Positions 8,773 through 17,930 of a DNA stretch of 64,000 bases are shown piece by piece. The stretch comes from Nodularia sp. LEGE 06071 (GTDB lineage: Bacteria; Cyanobacteriota; Cyanobacteriia; Cyanobacteriales; Nostocaceae). The translations under genes were made by a program, and so were the position numbers. The notes beneath the pieces were generated by a model that saw nothing but the letters and a program-made list of their open reading frames with translations, searched no databases and was not told where the DNA came from. The stretch covers positions 62,001 to 126,000 of the forward strand of contig NZ_JADEWH010000009.1 of assembly GCF_015207755.1 (NCBI RefSeq), in the 5' to 3' direction. Within the stretch, counting starts at the first letter, position 1, and each line of letters opens with the position of its first letter.

Positions 8773-9225
8773 AGCTGTTATCGTTCACTCGGCTCGGTTG
8801 CGGTTGACTAGCAAAGAAATTTTATCTTAATTACAACAAATGCATCCTGATAAAAATCATAATTTCCTATACTTTTACTCAAAATGCCAGGATAGGATTT
8901 TTGCAAGTTTTTAATTTTTCCATGAGAAAATGTTTCTCTTGCTCACTAGGCAGTGGAAAATGATCAGTTTTGAATTGCGATTTTTATGAGGAGTCGCACT
9001 ATATGGACTGGACTCTAGGATAGTTGCCATTGGTCGCGATCGCATCACTCTAAATGTATAACAACTATATCTGTTGCAGTTGCTGGCTTTGATTAGCCGA
9101 CTATCTTGGCTGGAGTTACGTTCCTCTCACTCGCTTTTAAAACAGAATATAGTTTCGTTTGATTTTATCACATTAGCCCAATTGACCACTGTAGCCAAAT
9201 TGGCTATTTACCCCCACATTCCCCA
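8773..9225. other. Divergent intergenic region, no gene seen
   Basis: A 453-bp spacer between the TonB-like gene (minus) and the hydrolase (plus). It must carry both promoters. One HIP1 site lies near 9036 (TCGCGATCGC). No RNA gene, terminator hairpin or credible open frame was recognised. Confidence 0.6.
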
Positions 9226-9918
9226 ATGCCATTACCCACCATTATTGTGCCTGGATATTTAGAAAGTGCGATCGCTTACCGTCAATTAGAACAATCTTTA
9301 CTGCACGTAGGTGTACCCACAGTCACAGTTCCACTGCGGCGACGTGACTGGTTACCTACCATTGGCAGACCTGTAACACCGATTATCCAGCAACTAGATC
9401 GCACAGTCAAACAGATGTTATACAAACATCAGGTGGCGCAAGTCAATTTAATTGGACACTCCGCCGGCGGTTGGGTTTCTCGCATTTATCTAGGAGACCA
9501 GCCTTATTCAGGACGGGGTAAAGTCACATCCTGCTGCTGGAAAGCTCACCCTTTGGTTGCGAGTTTGATCACCCTTGGTACACCCCATATTAGCCAAGAA
9601 CGTTGGACACGGGCGAATTTGGATTTTGTCACCCATACCTACCCCGGCGCTTTTTACAAAACTGTTCGTTACGTTTGTGTCGCCGGAAAAACTATCTTTG
9701 GTCAAAAAAGACCCGGCGCTTGGTTAGCTTACAACAGTTATCAACAAACCTGTGGTCAAGGTCACACCTGGGGAGATGGAATTACGCCCATTGCTGCTGC
9801 TCATCTAGAAGGCGCAGAAAATCTGGTAATTCCAGGTGTCCAACATTCTCCTCGCAGCCCTGGAATTTGGTATGGCTCACCAGAACCTTTAAAATCTTGG
9901 GTGCAGTATTTAGCTTAG
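9226..9918 (+). CDS. Alpha/beta hydrolase, lipase-like
   Basis: A 230-residue alpha/beta hydrolase. The nucleophile elbow is GHSAGG with the catalytic Ser. The oxyanion strand is the N-terminal TIIVPGYL, and the likely catalytic His is in GVQHSPRSPG near the C-terminus. It resembles PGAP1-like/lipase-type esterases widely conserved in cyanobacteria. No signal peptide is seen, so a cytoplasmic or membrane-peripheral enzyme is likely. The start follows a CCCCCACATTCCCCA tract with no Shine-Dalgarno sequence. The substrate cannot be predicted; membrane lipid turnover is one possibility. Confidence 0.8.
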   Translation: MPLPTIIVPGYLESAIAYRQLEQSLLHVGVPTVTVPLRRRDWLPTIGRPVTPIIQQLDRTVKQMLYKHQVAQVNLIGHSAGGWVSRIYLGDQPYSGRGKVTSCCWKAHPLVASLITLGTPHISQERWTRANLDFVTHTYPGAFYKTVRYVCVAGKTIFGQKRPGAWLAYNSYQQTCGQGHTWGDGITPIAAAHLEGAENLVIPGVQHSPRSPGIWYGSPEPLKSWVQYLA

Positions 9919-10018
9919 AGAAATTTGTCTTTCTTTGAGAAAAGTAAAATAAATTCATTTTTCTTCGTTAAGATCGTCATAAAAATACATATTTAGTAAA
10001 GAACAGGAAGGGGAAACG

Positions 10019-10636
10019 ATGCAAAGTACCCAGTTCGATAGAGTTGTTCGGCGACTGGCGACGATTTTAGCCGTAGCGATGCTGAGTTTGTGCTTGATTT
10101 ACATCACTACGGGAATTTTGCTTTCTTTTTACTACGAACCCACAGCAGGCGGTGCTTATCAATCTTTGAAAACCATTAATACACAAGTACCATACGGGTG
10201 GTTGTTCCGCCGAGCGCATGATTTAGCTGGTAATGCCGTCATTGTGGTCGCGTTGGTGCAAATTGTGGTGATGTTTTTAGGGCGGCAATTTAGCCTTAGT
10301 TGGCTGACAGCTTGGATTAGTGGGATTTTCTTAACTTTAAGCGTCATTGGTCTAGATTGGACAGCGATGCTTTTAGACTGGACTCAAGAAGGTTACTGGC
10401 GTTTTAGCATTGAGCTAGGAACCATCGAAGCAATTCCTTTAATCGGTGGGCAACTACGAGACATCCTCACAGGTGGTGGAGCCATTAGCACAGTCACTGT
10501 GGCACACCTTTACACCATCAACAGTGATATTCTGGCGGTGGCTGCAATGATCTTGGCTGTGGTACATTTATCTGCCCTCATTTGGCAAGAACAGCAAATG
10601 TTTCACTTTTTAGGAGCATCACCTGTAAAGAGTTGA
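10019..10636 (+). CDS. Cytochrome b6-like membrane protein lacking two axial His ligands
   Basis: A 205-residue integral membrane protein clearly homologous to cytochrome b6 (PetB). Conserved blocks are TTGILLSFYYEPT (b6: TGFAMTFYYKPT), YGWLFRRAH, GYW and EAIPLIGGQLRDIL (b6: EAIPVIGSPLVELL). By eye alignment, the b6 ligands H86, H100, H187 and H202 correspond to H67, Q81, N168 and H183, so each b haem has lost one His. The Cys that anchors haem c(n) is Leu17. AGGAAGGGG precedes the ATG as a good ribosome site. The 3' end overlaps the convergent antiporter gene by 34 bp. It may have a different haem arrangement or a non-redox role. Confidence 0.82.
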   Translation: MQSTQFDRVVRRLATILAVAMLSLCLIYITTGILLSFYYEPTAGGAYQSLKTINTQVPYGWLFRRAHDLAGNAVIVVALVQIVVMFLGRQFSLSWLTAWISGIFLTLSVIGLDWTAMLLDWTQEGYWRFSIELGTIEAIPLIGGQLRDILTGGGAISTVTVAHLYTINSDILAVAAMILAVVHLSALIWQEQQMFHFLGASPVKS

Positions 10637-12522
10637 GATAATTTCTCCAAGGGTAGTTCTTCCACCTCCGGTAAAGTTTCCAGAGACAGGCGAGTTGATT
10701 GGCTACCACCGGATAAACGCTTTAACAAGTTGGGTCTGGGATCATGCAATAAATATATAATGCGATCGCCTACTAACCACTCTTGACTTGCTGGCATTAC
10801 CTGTAGACGGTCTTCTCGCTCTACCAACAACGGAATCAAATCTCCAGTCTTAATCTTTTCTTGGATACGATCTTGTTGTTTACTAAATTCGGAATTATTC
10901 AGAGTAGTTGTCCCCAGCTTGACTCTGCCATCATTGAGATACTCATTCCAAGTCTTAATGACTAACTCTGTAGCAAAAGCTTGGTTGACTTTGTGATTGT
11001 TACTGGAATTAGCTTGGGGTGTCCGGGGAAAAACTGCCAAAACCCGCGGCGGACTAAATTCTTCAGCCGCTCGTTCAGCCAGGACAAAATTCACCTCACC
11101 ATTATTAGTCATAGCCAAGAAAGTTCCCAGAGAAGCCAGTCCAGCTTCTTCCAAAACAGAAACATCCAGCGCACTGCTAGAAATTACCCGAATATCTTGA
11201 GCAGCTGCTTTTTCACAACGTTCCGGGTCAGTGTCAATCATCACCACCGTTTCTCCCCGTTCTTGAAAGAAACGGGCAATTAACAAACTCAAGGGATTGC
11301 AACCCACAATCACCGCCCCAGTGGCATCCTTGGAAGTGATGCGTAGCCATTTAGCAATGGTTCCAGCCGTTAACCCTTGACAAACCACTGTCATGATAAT
11401 TGTCAAGAATACGAGGGCTTTGATGGCATCACCACCGTTAATACCTCGCTGTGTCAACGAAATAGCAAACAAAGAGGCCACAGAAGCCGAGACAATGCCC
11501 CTCGGAGCTACCCAGCTTAAAAATAGTTTCTGTCGCCAATTCAAATTACTGTTCCAAGTACAGCTGAGAATATTAATCGGGCGAACCACGAACATCAGGA
11601 CTAAAACAGTAAAGACACTGCCCCAACCCAAGGCAAACACACTCGCAATGGAAAGGTCAGCCGCGAGGAGAATGAATAGCACTGAGACACTGAGAATTGT
11701 CAGCTGACCTTTAAAGCTTCGCAATGAACGCTCTTCTGGTACTGAAGAGTTAGCAAATACCGCACCGGCAATCACTGTGGTCATAACTCCCGATTCACTC
11801 CGAATCGTCTGCGCCAGAGTAAATAGACCCCAAAGAATCGCCAGGACTACCAGGTTTTTTAACTCTGGTGAGAGAAAGTTGGCGCGTTTGAAAATCAAGC
11901 TCATTAAGTAGCCGCCTGCGCCACCAATTGCCGCACCAATTCCCAGACGCATCGCTAAACCGATGATGGCATTGATGGGGTCAGCATCACCATTCATAAT
12001 CGTGTCTAAAACAACGAAGGCCAGAATAGCGCCTACAGGGTCGATTAAAACTCCTTCTCCTTCTAAGATCGTTGCTACTTGACGATCTACGTTGATTTGT
12101 TTGAGCAGGGGACTGATCACAGTTGGCCCTGTGACGACAATGATCGAGCCGTAGAGAAAAGCTATATTCCAAGGAAACTCGCCCAGCCAGTGGGCAGCCA
12201 TACTACCACCAATTAAGGTGATCAGTGTTCCCAGAGTGACGAGCAATTGTAGGCTGACTGAAACTCTGCCCAGCTCCTGTACATCCAGGTTAAGTCCGCC
12301 TTCAAATAAAATTATTGCCGTTGCTAGGGCCACAATCACTTCTAGTCCAGAACCTAAGACATGAGGATGCAACACGCCCAGCCCATCGGAGCCAAGAAGA
12401 ATGCCTAGTAGCAATAACAAGACAATACTAGGTAAGCGGAAGTATGCAGCCAGCACCTGGGCGGTAATGCCTGCAACAACGACGCTCACTATCTGTAGGG
12501 TTATTTCAAAAGATGCTTCCAT
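10603..12522 (-). CDS. NhaP/Kef-type monovalent cation/proton antiporter with RCK domain
   Basis: A 639-residue CPA-family antiporter. Residues 1-390 hold about 12 membrane segments, including the ILFEGGLNLD and LEGEGVLIDPVGAI motifs of NhaP/CPA1 proteins (the Asp in VLIDP is the expected ion-binding residue). Then comes a TrkA-N/RCK nucleotide-binding domain (AVIVGCNPLSLLIARFF, about 395-510) and a TrkA-C-like end (about 530-600). It probably exchanges Na+ or K+ for H+, gated by NAD(H) or a nucleotide. It overlaps tail-to-tail with the cytochrome b6-like gene, so antisense effects between the two transcripts are possible. Confidence 0.9.
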   Translation of the reverse strand: MEASFEITLQIVSVVVAGITAQVLAAYFRLPSIVLLLLLGILLGSDGLGVLHPHVLGSGLEVIVALATAIILFEGGLNLDVQELGRVSVSLQLLVTLGTLITLIGGSMAAHWLGEFPWNIAFLYGSIIVVTGPTVISPLLKQINVDRQVATILEGEGVLIDPVGAILAFVVLDTIMNGDADPINAIIGLAMRLGIGAAIGGAGGYLMSLIFKRANFLSPELKNLVVLAILWGLFTLAQTIRSESGVMTTVIAGAVFANSSVPEERSLRSFKGQLTILSVSVLFILLAADLSIASVFALGWGSVFTVLVLMFVVRPINILSCTWNSNLNWRQKLFLSWVAPRGIVSASVASLFAISLTQRGINGGDAIKALVFLTIIMTVVCQGLTAGTIAKWLRITSKDATGAVIVGCNPLSLLIARFFQERGETVVMIDTDPERCEKAAAQDIRVISSSALDVSVLEEAGLASLGTFLAMTNNGEVNFVLAERAAEEFSPPRVLAVFPRTPQANSSNNHKVNQAFATELVIKTWNEYLNDGRVKLGTTTLNNSEFSKQQDRIQEKIKTGDLIPLLVEREDRLQVMPASQEWLVGDRIIYLLHDPRPNLLKRLSGGSQSTRLSLETLPEVEELPLEKLSQLFTGDAPKK

Positions 12523-13019
12523 GTTGTAGATTTTGAGCTATATATTTCAAAATCTTTTGTAAAGAATAGTAAATATCACTTCTACAGAGTACAACATCAC
12601 ATCCTCTGTCCCCAGCGAAATCCAGACTTTTTTCATACTGAGTTCTTTATGTGACAGTATTTCGGCATGATCGGGAGAAATATCTCATGGTGCTAGTACC
12701 GCAGGGCGGAAGTCAAAAGTCAAAAGTCAAAAGTCAAAAAGCTGACTCTATAGGCTTTTCATTGATTGCTGATGGTTGTTTTATTTACGCCGTGCTGTGC
12801 TAGGGCGGAAGTTAAGAGTTCTTTTGTGAGTATCAAACACCAGGAAAAATTTCACAGCTACATTCATCGCTGCTGATCATATTCCTTAGTGTGCCTGATG
12901 CACAAATTCAACCATAAGCTATGTGTTCCAGCCCATTTTAGCCGTCAAAAAATTATTTTTGCCAAAGGTATTGACATCAACTAGGAAATTAGTTATTTTA
13001 TAAAAGGTCTGAGACATAC
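12523..13019. other. Intergenic region upstream of tRNA-Glu, with a heptamer repeat
   Basis: No gene is seen. At 12711-12738 there are four perfect tandem copies of AGTCAAA, an STRR-type heptamer. The surrounding phrase GGGCGGAAGT occurs at 12704 and again near 12804. The last 60 bp (TTGACA at about 12970, TATAAAAGG near 13000) are a plausible tRNA promoter. Confidence 0.65.
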
Positions 13020-13092
13020 GCCCCCATCGTCTAGAGGCCTAGGACACCTCCCTTTCACGGAGGCGACGGGGATTCGAATTCCCCTGGGGGTA
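13020..13092 (+). tRNA. tRNA-Glu (anticodon TTC)
   Basis: 73 bases fold as a cloverleaf: acceptor GCCCCCA/TGGGGGT, D arm TCTAGAGGCCTAGGA, anticodon loop CTTTCAC with TTC, T loop GATTCGAATTC, discriminator A. CCA is not encoded. In cyanobacteria this tRNA also feeds tetrapyrrole synthesis through glutamyl-tRNA reductase. Confidence 0.96.
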
Positions 13093-13128
13093 TCTTCAGA
13101 ACAAAAAACTAAATAATGTATCTTTTAG

Positions 13129-13171
13129 ATAAGCCTTTTCTTTTGTGATTTATTCCGAAGAAAAGGCTTAT
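13129..13171. terminator. Bidirectional terminator between tRNA-Glu and the SRPBCC gene
   Basis: A perfect 14-bp stem: 13129-13142 (ATAAGCCTTTTCTT) pairs with 13158-13171, with a 15-base loop. T-rich DNA lies on both sides. The position between convergent genes fits termination of both. Confidence 0.8.
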
Positions 13172-13185
13172 TAGTTTTAAAAATA

Positions 13186-13776
13186 TCAGCTAGATAACTG
13201 GTCTACACGCTGGTGAATAGCTAAAAGGTTTAACCGCAGATCATTGCTGAGACGACGTTCAATGATGGTGATCGGCATTGTGAGTTTAGGCCAAACTTGA
13301 ATGGTGTAACACAGAATAGTTCCTAGATCCTCACCCTGAGAATAAGGTTCTAAACACCAGCTACCAGAAAAACCTTTGAAATCTCCCTCTACCATTGAGA
13401 AAATAATTTCTTTAGGAAAGTATTCTTGCAAATCCAAAACTACACGCGCAGAAAAGTTGAACTTGAGTAGGCGCTGAGAGCCGATTTGTTCGAGTCGTAT
13501 CCCACCGTCAGGATGCTCTAACAAACAACTTTTCGCCAAGTTGGGAATGAAGTCAGACAAGGCTTCATAATCTGTGAGGACTTTCCAGATGCGTTCAACA
13601 GGTTGAGGAATGTGGATTTGAGCGGTAATTTGCCGCTGTCTTTCGGCGATTTTCTCAACTTTAACGACTACATCTGGTAAACCCACTGCGTCAATAGCCA
13701 AGTTGTGTTCTAGCTTGATCTGACCACTAGTGGCGCTGGAATCAAGATTTTCTGTGATGTTGTATTGTTCAGTCAC
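13186..13776 (-). CDS. SRPBCC (START-like/polyketide cyclase) family protein
   Basis: A 196-residue protein with a START-like hydrophobic-pocket fold. The motif IPQPVERIWKVLTDYEALSDFIPN (written in part) is the typical start of the cyclase/dehydrase group, followed by LLEHPDGGIRLEQIG and a C-terminal helix. About 45 residues of polar sequence precede the domain. Its start overlaps the end of the sensor kinase gene by eight bases, so the two are cotranscribed and probably translationally coupled. Ligand and role are unknown; binding of a lipid or pigment is an inference from the fold. Confidence 0.8.
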   Translation of the reverse strand: MTEQYNITENLDSSATSGQIKLEHNLAIDAVGLPDVVVKVEKIAERQRQITAQIHIPQPVERIWKVLTDYEALSDFIPNLAKSCLLEHPDGGIRLEQIGSQRLLKFNFSARVVLDLQEYFPKEIIFSMVEGDFKGFSGSWCLEPYSQGEDLGTILCYTIQVWPKLTMPITIIERRLSNDLRLNLLAIHQRVDQLSS

Positions 13777-15895
13777 TGTCAGTATATGGTTTGCTTTGAT
13801 GGGAAAATTGAGGCAGAGTCAGGGTGAAAGTAACTTCGCTGAGTGGAGAATCTGAAATTTGCCTACTCTCAACTGCGATCGCCCCGTTCAAGTGCTGCAC
13901 TAAAGATTTGACTAAGGCCAGTCCCAGTCCAGTACCTGGGTGCCAACGTCCTTTACCACGACGGAATTTGTCGAAAATATAGGTGGCTTCCTCTTCAGAA
14001 ATGGCACGCCCTGTATTGGTCACCTTAATAATAACTTGATTGATTTGTGCTTCAAGTTGGTGAAATGCTTGCAGGTGAACAATAGTATCATGCTCAGAAT
14101 AGGTATAGGCGTTATTTAATAACTCTTGGAGGATGCGGTCAAAACTGTCTCGTTCGGTTTGTAGAATTACGGGCTTATCCGGTAAATCTACGGTAATGGT
14201 TAAACCTTTATCCACTAACCTGTCTTGGAAAGCTGCTCCTAATTCCTGAATCTTGCTATTTAAATCGATGGTCTCAAATTGCAGGGGTTCTTGATCAGAT
14301 TCAAGTTTCTGTAAGGTCAGTAAGTCATTAATTAAATTGATTTCCTTGGTACATTCTTGCTCTAAGATATCTAAGTATTTTACCTGACGCTCTGCGCTTA
14401 TTCCGGGGAGACGTAAATTTTTAATCGACATCAGCATATTTGTCAGGGGGTAGCGCAAGCGATCGCTCATGTTGCTCAAAAATTCATCTTTGAGTTCGTT
14501 GATTTCCCGCAGTTGTCCCACATATTGCCGCGTTTTTTCATGTAATTTGGCTTGGAGTTCCAGACTGCTGTTTAATTTTGCTGTCCGCTCATCTACTAGT
14601 GTCTGGACTTGCCTTAATGTCTGTGACTGAATGATGGCATTGCTCAGTTGGGCGCAGACCATTTCTACAAGGTTTAATTCTGCTGGTTCCCAATTGCGCG
14701 GTTCTGCTTGTTGTAACACCAGGAATCCTAAAACTTTGCCTTGATTCTCTAATGACATTAACAGCACTGTCGGTAAGGCCTCAACTTTAAACAATGGGGC
14801 TACTGTAGCCGCTTGCTCTAGGTTGATATAGTCATTGATGATCACTGGGTTACCAAACTCTGTAAACACGCGTTGACACAAACTACACTCGTCCAGGGAA
14901 AATGTCTGAGTTAAAGTATCGGGTTTAATCGTCTGTAAACTTGGTATTTCCCGGTTCCATTCCCCAAACACTGTAGCTTTGGCTTTGGGAATTTGTTTTT
15001 TAGGTTTAATTTTAAATAGTGGATCTGTGTATTTGAGTAATATCAACAACCCCCTATCTGCCTGTAGTGATTCAGCAGTAGAAGCGATCGCTAACTGGAG
15101 CATTTGATTTAATTCCAAGTTAGTCCGGCTCAGTAAAGTTAATTGCTTGATTAAGCGTTGATGATAGTTGCTTTTTTGTAGATACTCATGTTGAGTAGCA
15201 ATTAACTGGGCTTGTATGACTTGAGAAAAAGCGATCGCACAGGACAATTCTATGTCTTTTAGCAGTTGTTTTTCTGACTCTTGCCAATCATAAGTCTGGA
15301 ATTTGATCAAACAAATTACGCCGTTATTTTTTCCCCCCAACCGAGTCGGAATTGCCAAAACAGATTTCACCGGTAATGGCAGGTATTGACACCCAACTAA
15401 CAAACTGTTTTGAATAGTAGAAATATGCTCTATCGTTAATGGTTCAGCCGCACATTCCACTACTGGCAAGTCCATGATTAACTGTTCCATCGAAAACATC
15501 TGGCTAGGGTGCGGCATTTTCAGATACTCATCAGAACACCAATTAGCCGCAATTGCATTAGCTGAAGCTTCGTTAGTAACCGTCATTAAGCAGCAACAGT
15601 CTACATTGAAAGTAACTCCTAGCAATTTGGCAATCTCTGGCAGCATCAATGCCTTTACCGAACTGTTGGCAATGATTTGGTTGATGTTTTGTGCCAGATG
15701 GTGGACTAATTCTTCCTGATGCTGCATCAACTTAACTGAGTATGATTGTCTCCGCTCTAGATCATCAGGGTATTGTAGTGGCAATGATAGATAATTGTTC
15801 ATTATTGGCACGCTCTTGGATAATTCCCCCATTTTTCGTGTCCCCAATTTCTTGGTATATCCTTCACCGTTAATTAAGTTGCTACACCCTGACAA
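13769..15895 (-). CDS. GAF-domain sensor histidine kinase-like protein with Asp in place of the H-box His
   Basis: A protein of up to 708 residues: two GAF-like regions (about 75-230 and 250-430), a helical linker, a HisKA-like dimerisation region and a HATPase. The H-box reads FLSNMSDRLRYPLT, with Asp478 where the phospho-accepting His is expected (usual SHELRTPLT). The ATPase keeps the N box (ELLNNAYTY), F box (IFDKFRRG) and G2 (GTGLGLAL), but G1 is NTGRAIS, with Asn for the usual Asp. ATP binding may remain while autophosphorylation on this His is excluded. Internal starts at codon 22 or 32 (MNNYLSL) are possible. It is followed by the overlapping SRPBCC gene; no response regulator is adjacent. 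Confidence 0.87.
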   Translation of the reverse strand: MSGCSNLINGEGYTKKLGTRKMGELSKSVPIMNNYLSLPLQYPDDLERRQSYSVKLMQHQEELVHHLAQNINQIIANSSVKALMLPEIAKLLGVTFNVDCCCLMTVTNEASANAIAANWCSDEYLKMPHPSQMFSMEQLIMDLPVVECAAEPLTIEHISTIQNSLLVGCQYLPLPVKSVLAIPTRLGGKNNGVICLIKFQTYDWQESEKQLLKDIELSCAIAFSQVIQAQLIATQHEYLQKSNYHQRLIKQLTLLSRTNLELNQMLQLAIASTAESLQADRGLLILLKYTDPLFKIKPKKQIPKAKATVFGEWNREIPSLQTIKPDTLTQTFSLDECSLCQRVFTEFGNPVIINDYINLEQAATVAPLFKVEALPTVLLMSLENQGKVLGFLVLQQAEPRNWEPAELNLVEMVCAQLSNAIIQSQTLRQVQTLVDERTAKLNSSLELQAKLHEKTRQYVGQLREINELKDEFLSNMSDRLRYPLTNMLMSIKNLRLPGISAERQVKYLDILEQECTKEINLINDLLTLQKLESDQEPLQFETIDLNSKIQELGAAFQDRLVDKGLTITVDLPDKPVILQTERDSFDRILQELLNNAYTYSEHDTIVHLQAFHQLEAQINQVIIKVTNTGRAISEEEATYIFDKFRRGKGRWHPGTGLGLALVKSLVQHLNGAIAVESRQISDSPLSEVTFTLTLPQFSHQSKPYTDSD

Positions 15896-16495
15896 GTTGA
15901 AAATTTTTGATGAAGACTTTCTTTCACCTGTTATAGCCTTTTTCTATTTCAGATGACAAAATTACTGATATATGGAATTGATCTCTATATAAGCATAAAA
16001 ATATTTGAAATATTCTCAAATGATGCATCCAGATTTTGTTTAGATTTTCATGCAAATTTAATTAGCTAACTTAGGACTAGGATAACTTGTCTGTAACTAT
16101 ACATAAACCGTATTTTCTCTTGATTTTAGATAATAAGTCTCGAAATATAACTGTATTAACACTGCTTTTCCTGATAAAGTCATGTGTTTTTTGCTGAAGT
16201 TCTTTTTGGAGCCAAGTAAGTTTACTATTAGTGTTACCAACAGCCAAGTATGATGATGGCAGGGCTGTGGAACAAACTTTACAGAAAAACTGGCGACCAA
16301 GGCGCTGATTTAACCAAGAATTCTCTGCCCTTGCTTTTAGGAGGATCAACGAAACAGAAGTTTAGTCATAGCTGAGATAAATACTAAATCCGAATGGAAT
16401 GAGATTTTAATCTAATTTAATACAGACATAAAGTAGCAGATGTTTTGTTCCCCTAAAATCTACCCTATAGCAAGAATCCCGCGAAATTCTGAATA
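15896..16495. other. AT-rich intergenic region, no confident gene
   Basis: A 600-bp spacer between two minus-strand genes; it should contain the kinase promoter. A 90-codon minus-strand open frame (16077-16349) with two Cys (FFCKVCS) is present, but it has no ribosome site or recognisable domain and I do not call it as a gene. Confidence 0.45.
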
Positions 16496-16527
16496 CAGCC
16501 CATTGGGACTCGTAAGTAAATGGGCTG
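16496..16527. terminator. Hairpin downstream of the RHH-like gene
   Basis: CAGCCCAT (16496-16503) pairs with ATGGGCTG (16520-16527) around a 16-base loop, 20 bp past the stop of the minus-strand gene at 16547. The following U tract is weak. Confidence 0.5.
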
Positions 16528-16546
16528 CATTTACTGGAATCAAAGA

Positions 16547-16882
16547 CTAAGAGGCTAAACTTTGGACACTTAGAGGTACCATATCGCCATTACTCGTGAG
16601 TCCTAATAACATCGGTTGTTGGGGTGGAATTAATTGACCTGTAAGTACACAATGTTCTTCTTGCTCAGATGTCGCAGCTATACTAGCTCGAATATCGGCT
16701 CGCGAAAATCGGGGTTTCCACTCACCTGATTTTTGTTGGACATAATTCCAGAGGATATCTCTAATCAAAGCTTGATATCCCTGATTCCCGGAAATTTGTT
16801 TAAGTTTATCTTTGAGTTCCCGTTCCAGGCGGATGCTGGTAACTTCCATCTCGGTGGTGGGAGTGCGTGCGATTGTATGCAT
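16547..16882 (-). CDS. Small ribbon-helix-helix-like protein
   Basis: A 111-residue protein. Residues 13-50 (EVTSIRLERELKDKLKQI, then YQALIRDILWNYV) have the strand-helix-helix pattern of Arc/CopG-like DNA-binding proteins. The C-terminal half (SGEWKPRFSRADIRASIAAT, then TGQLIPPQQPMLLGLT) matches nothing I can name. It is probably a DNA-binding regulator conserved in cyanobacteria. There is no partner toxin next to it, so an antitoxin role is not supported. The start at 16882 is followed by a possible internal start at Met12. Confidence 0.6.
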   Translation of the reverse strand: MHTIARTPTTEMEVTSIRLERELKDKLKQISGNQGYQALIRDILWNYVQQKSGEWKPRFSRADIRASIAATSEQEEHCVLTGQLIPPQQPMLLGLTSNGDMVPLSVQSLAS

Positions 16883-17484
16883 AACTTTGACCCCTTTCAG
16901 GTATGGACAGTATAGTAATACAAGTGTAGTATGTTTGCAGAAATGTTCAAATAGGTGAAATTAGCGGTGAAATTCATCTATCGCTTTTGTCTACGCCAGC
17001 TTGACATTGAAGTATTTTGGCATCAACTTTGGTAAGAGGCGGAAACTGGAAATTCTGTGATCACCAGTAAAATTCCTAGACTCAGCATCACAGATCACCC
17101 TACTTAATTTTCCAGTTCATCTGTTCCACCAAAACCCAGTTAAGCAATTTATCTTGTGACTATCTACCTAAAGTTTGATTTAATTGCAAATATAAATAAT
17201 ATAAATTTCATTCTTCAGGTCGATACAAGTGTGAGTCATTTACAAGTAAAACTGTAAAAGATGAAATAGGCTTGAAGAACATTTGTGTCAAACACAATTA
17301 ATGAGGTATTTACAACTTGATTATTTCAGGCGAAAATACCCCAAAAAATCTTCCCTGTTTCATGGTTTAAGGAATGAAGAAAGCACATATTAATTTTTAA
17401 TGCCAATTTATTGCGAATCAAGGCATTGACTGATCATTAAATGTGCAAATCTGGCGTTGTTGAAGCTGTTATTGAGGATGAAGG
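16883..17484. promoter_or_regulatory. Divergent intergenic region with a ribosome site for 17485
   Basis: A 602-bp AT-rich spacer with promoters for both flanking genes. GAGGATGAAGG ends directly before the ATG at 17485 and holds the only good ribosome site. No RNA gene, repeat or coding remnant was recognised. Confidence 0.5.
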
Positions 17485-17844
17485 ATGAATATTTTTGATT
17501 TCGTGGGATCTATTTTACGCCCAGTGCGTTTTGTAATTGTGGCTTCTGCCTGCACGCTGCTATTTTTATCCAGCGTATCGCCGGCTTTTGCAATTAGTAG
17601 CTATCAAAGTGATCCACAGGAAGGCACAACACAACTTCTGGAAACGCAACGAAAAACTGACGCAGTGGCTAAATCTCAACCCTTGAAACTGAAAGAAGTT
17701 CAAAAAGAGTCAAACAAAGGACTTAATGAAGTTCAGGGAGATGCTGACATTAACAAGATGAAGAGACCCGAAAATTCCCAGAGTTCAACTTCAGTAGAAG
17801 AAAATGTCCAGAATTTCTTGGAAAAAGTGACAGGTAAAAATTAA
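17485..17844 (+). CDS. Small secreted protein of unknown function
   Basis: 119 residues. The N-terminus has a hydrophobic stretch (about 16-34: FVIVASACTLLFLSSVSPA) followed by AFA, a good signal-peptidase I site, so the protein is probably exported to the periplasm or thylakoid lumen. The mature part is short, polar and predicted to be helical or disordered (TQLLETQRKTDAVA, then SVEENVQNFLEKV). GAGGATGAAGG is a strong ribosome site and a hairpin terminator follows. It resembles small exported proteins of filamentous cyanobacteria, but I cannot assign a function. Confidence 0.72.
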   Translation: MNIFDFVGSILRPVRFVIVASACTLLFLSSVSPAFAISSYQSDPQEGTTQLLETQRKTDAVAKSQPLKLKEVQKESNKGLNEVQGDADINKMKRPENSQSSTSVEENVQNFLEKVTGKN

Positions 17845-17877
17845 GCTGTAAAAGTAATTAGAAATACTATCAGCTTC

Positions 17878-17920
17878 AGAACCCCGATGACTTGGAAAAG
17901 CCGGGGTTCTCTAATTTTTA
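17878..17920 (+). terminator. Intrinsic terminator after 17485-17844
   Basis: AGAACCCCG (17878-17886) pairs perfectly with CGGGGTTCT (17902-17910) and is followed by CTAATTTTTA. It is a classical Rho-independent terminator. Confidence 0.85.
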
Positions 17921-17930
17921 GATATACATT

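Noticed and set aside
11393-12172. Opposite-strand frames within the antiporter gene
   Set aside because: The antiporter frame has complete membrane and RCK motifs; the others have no family pattern.
16077-16349. A 90-codon minus-strand frame with a CxxC pair between the sensor kinase and RHH genes
   Set aside because: No ribosome site, no recognised domain, AT-rich spacer composition; a second overlapping frame of similar length exists, which suggests chance.
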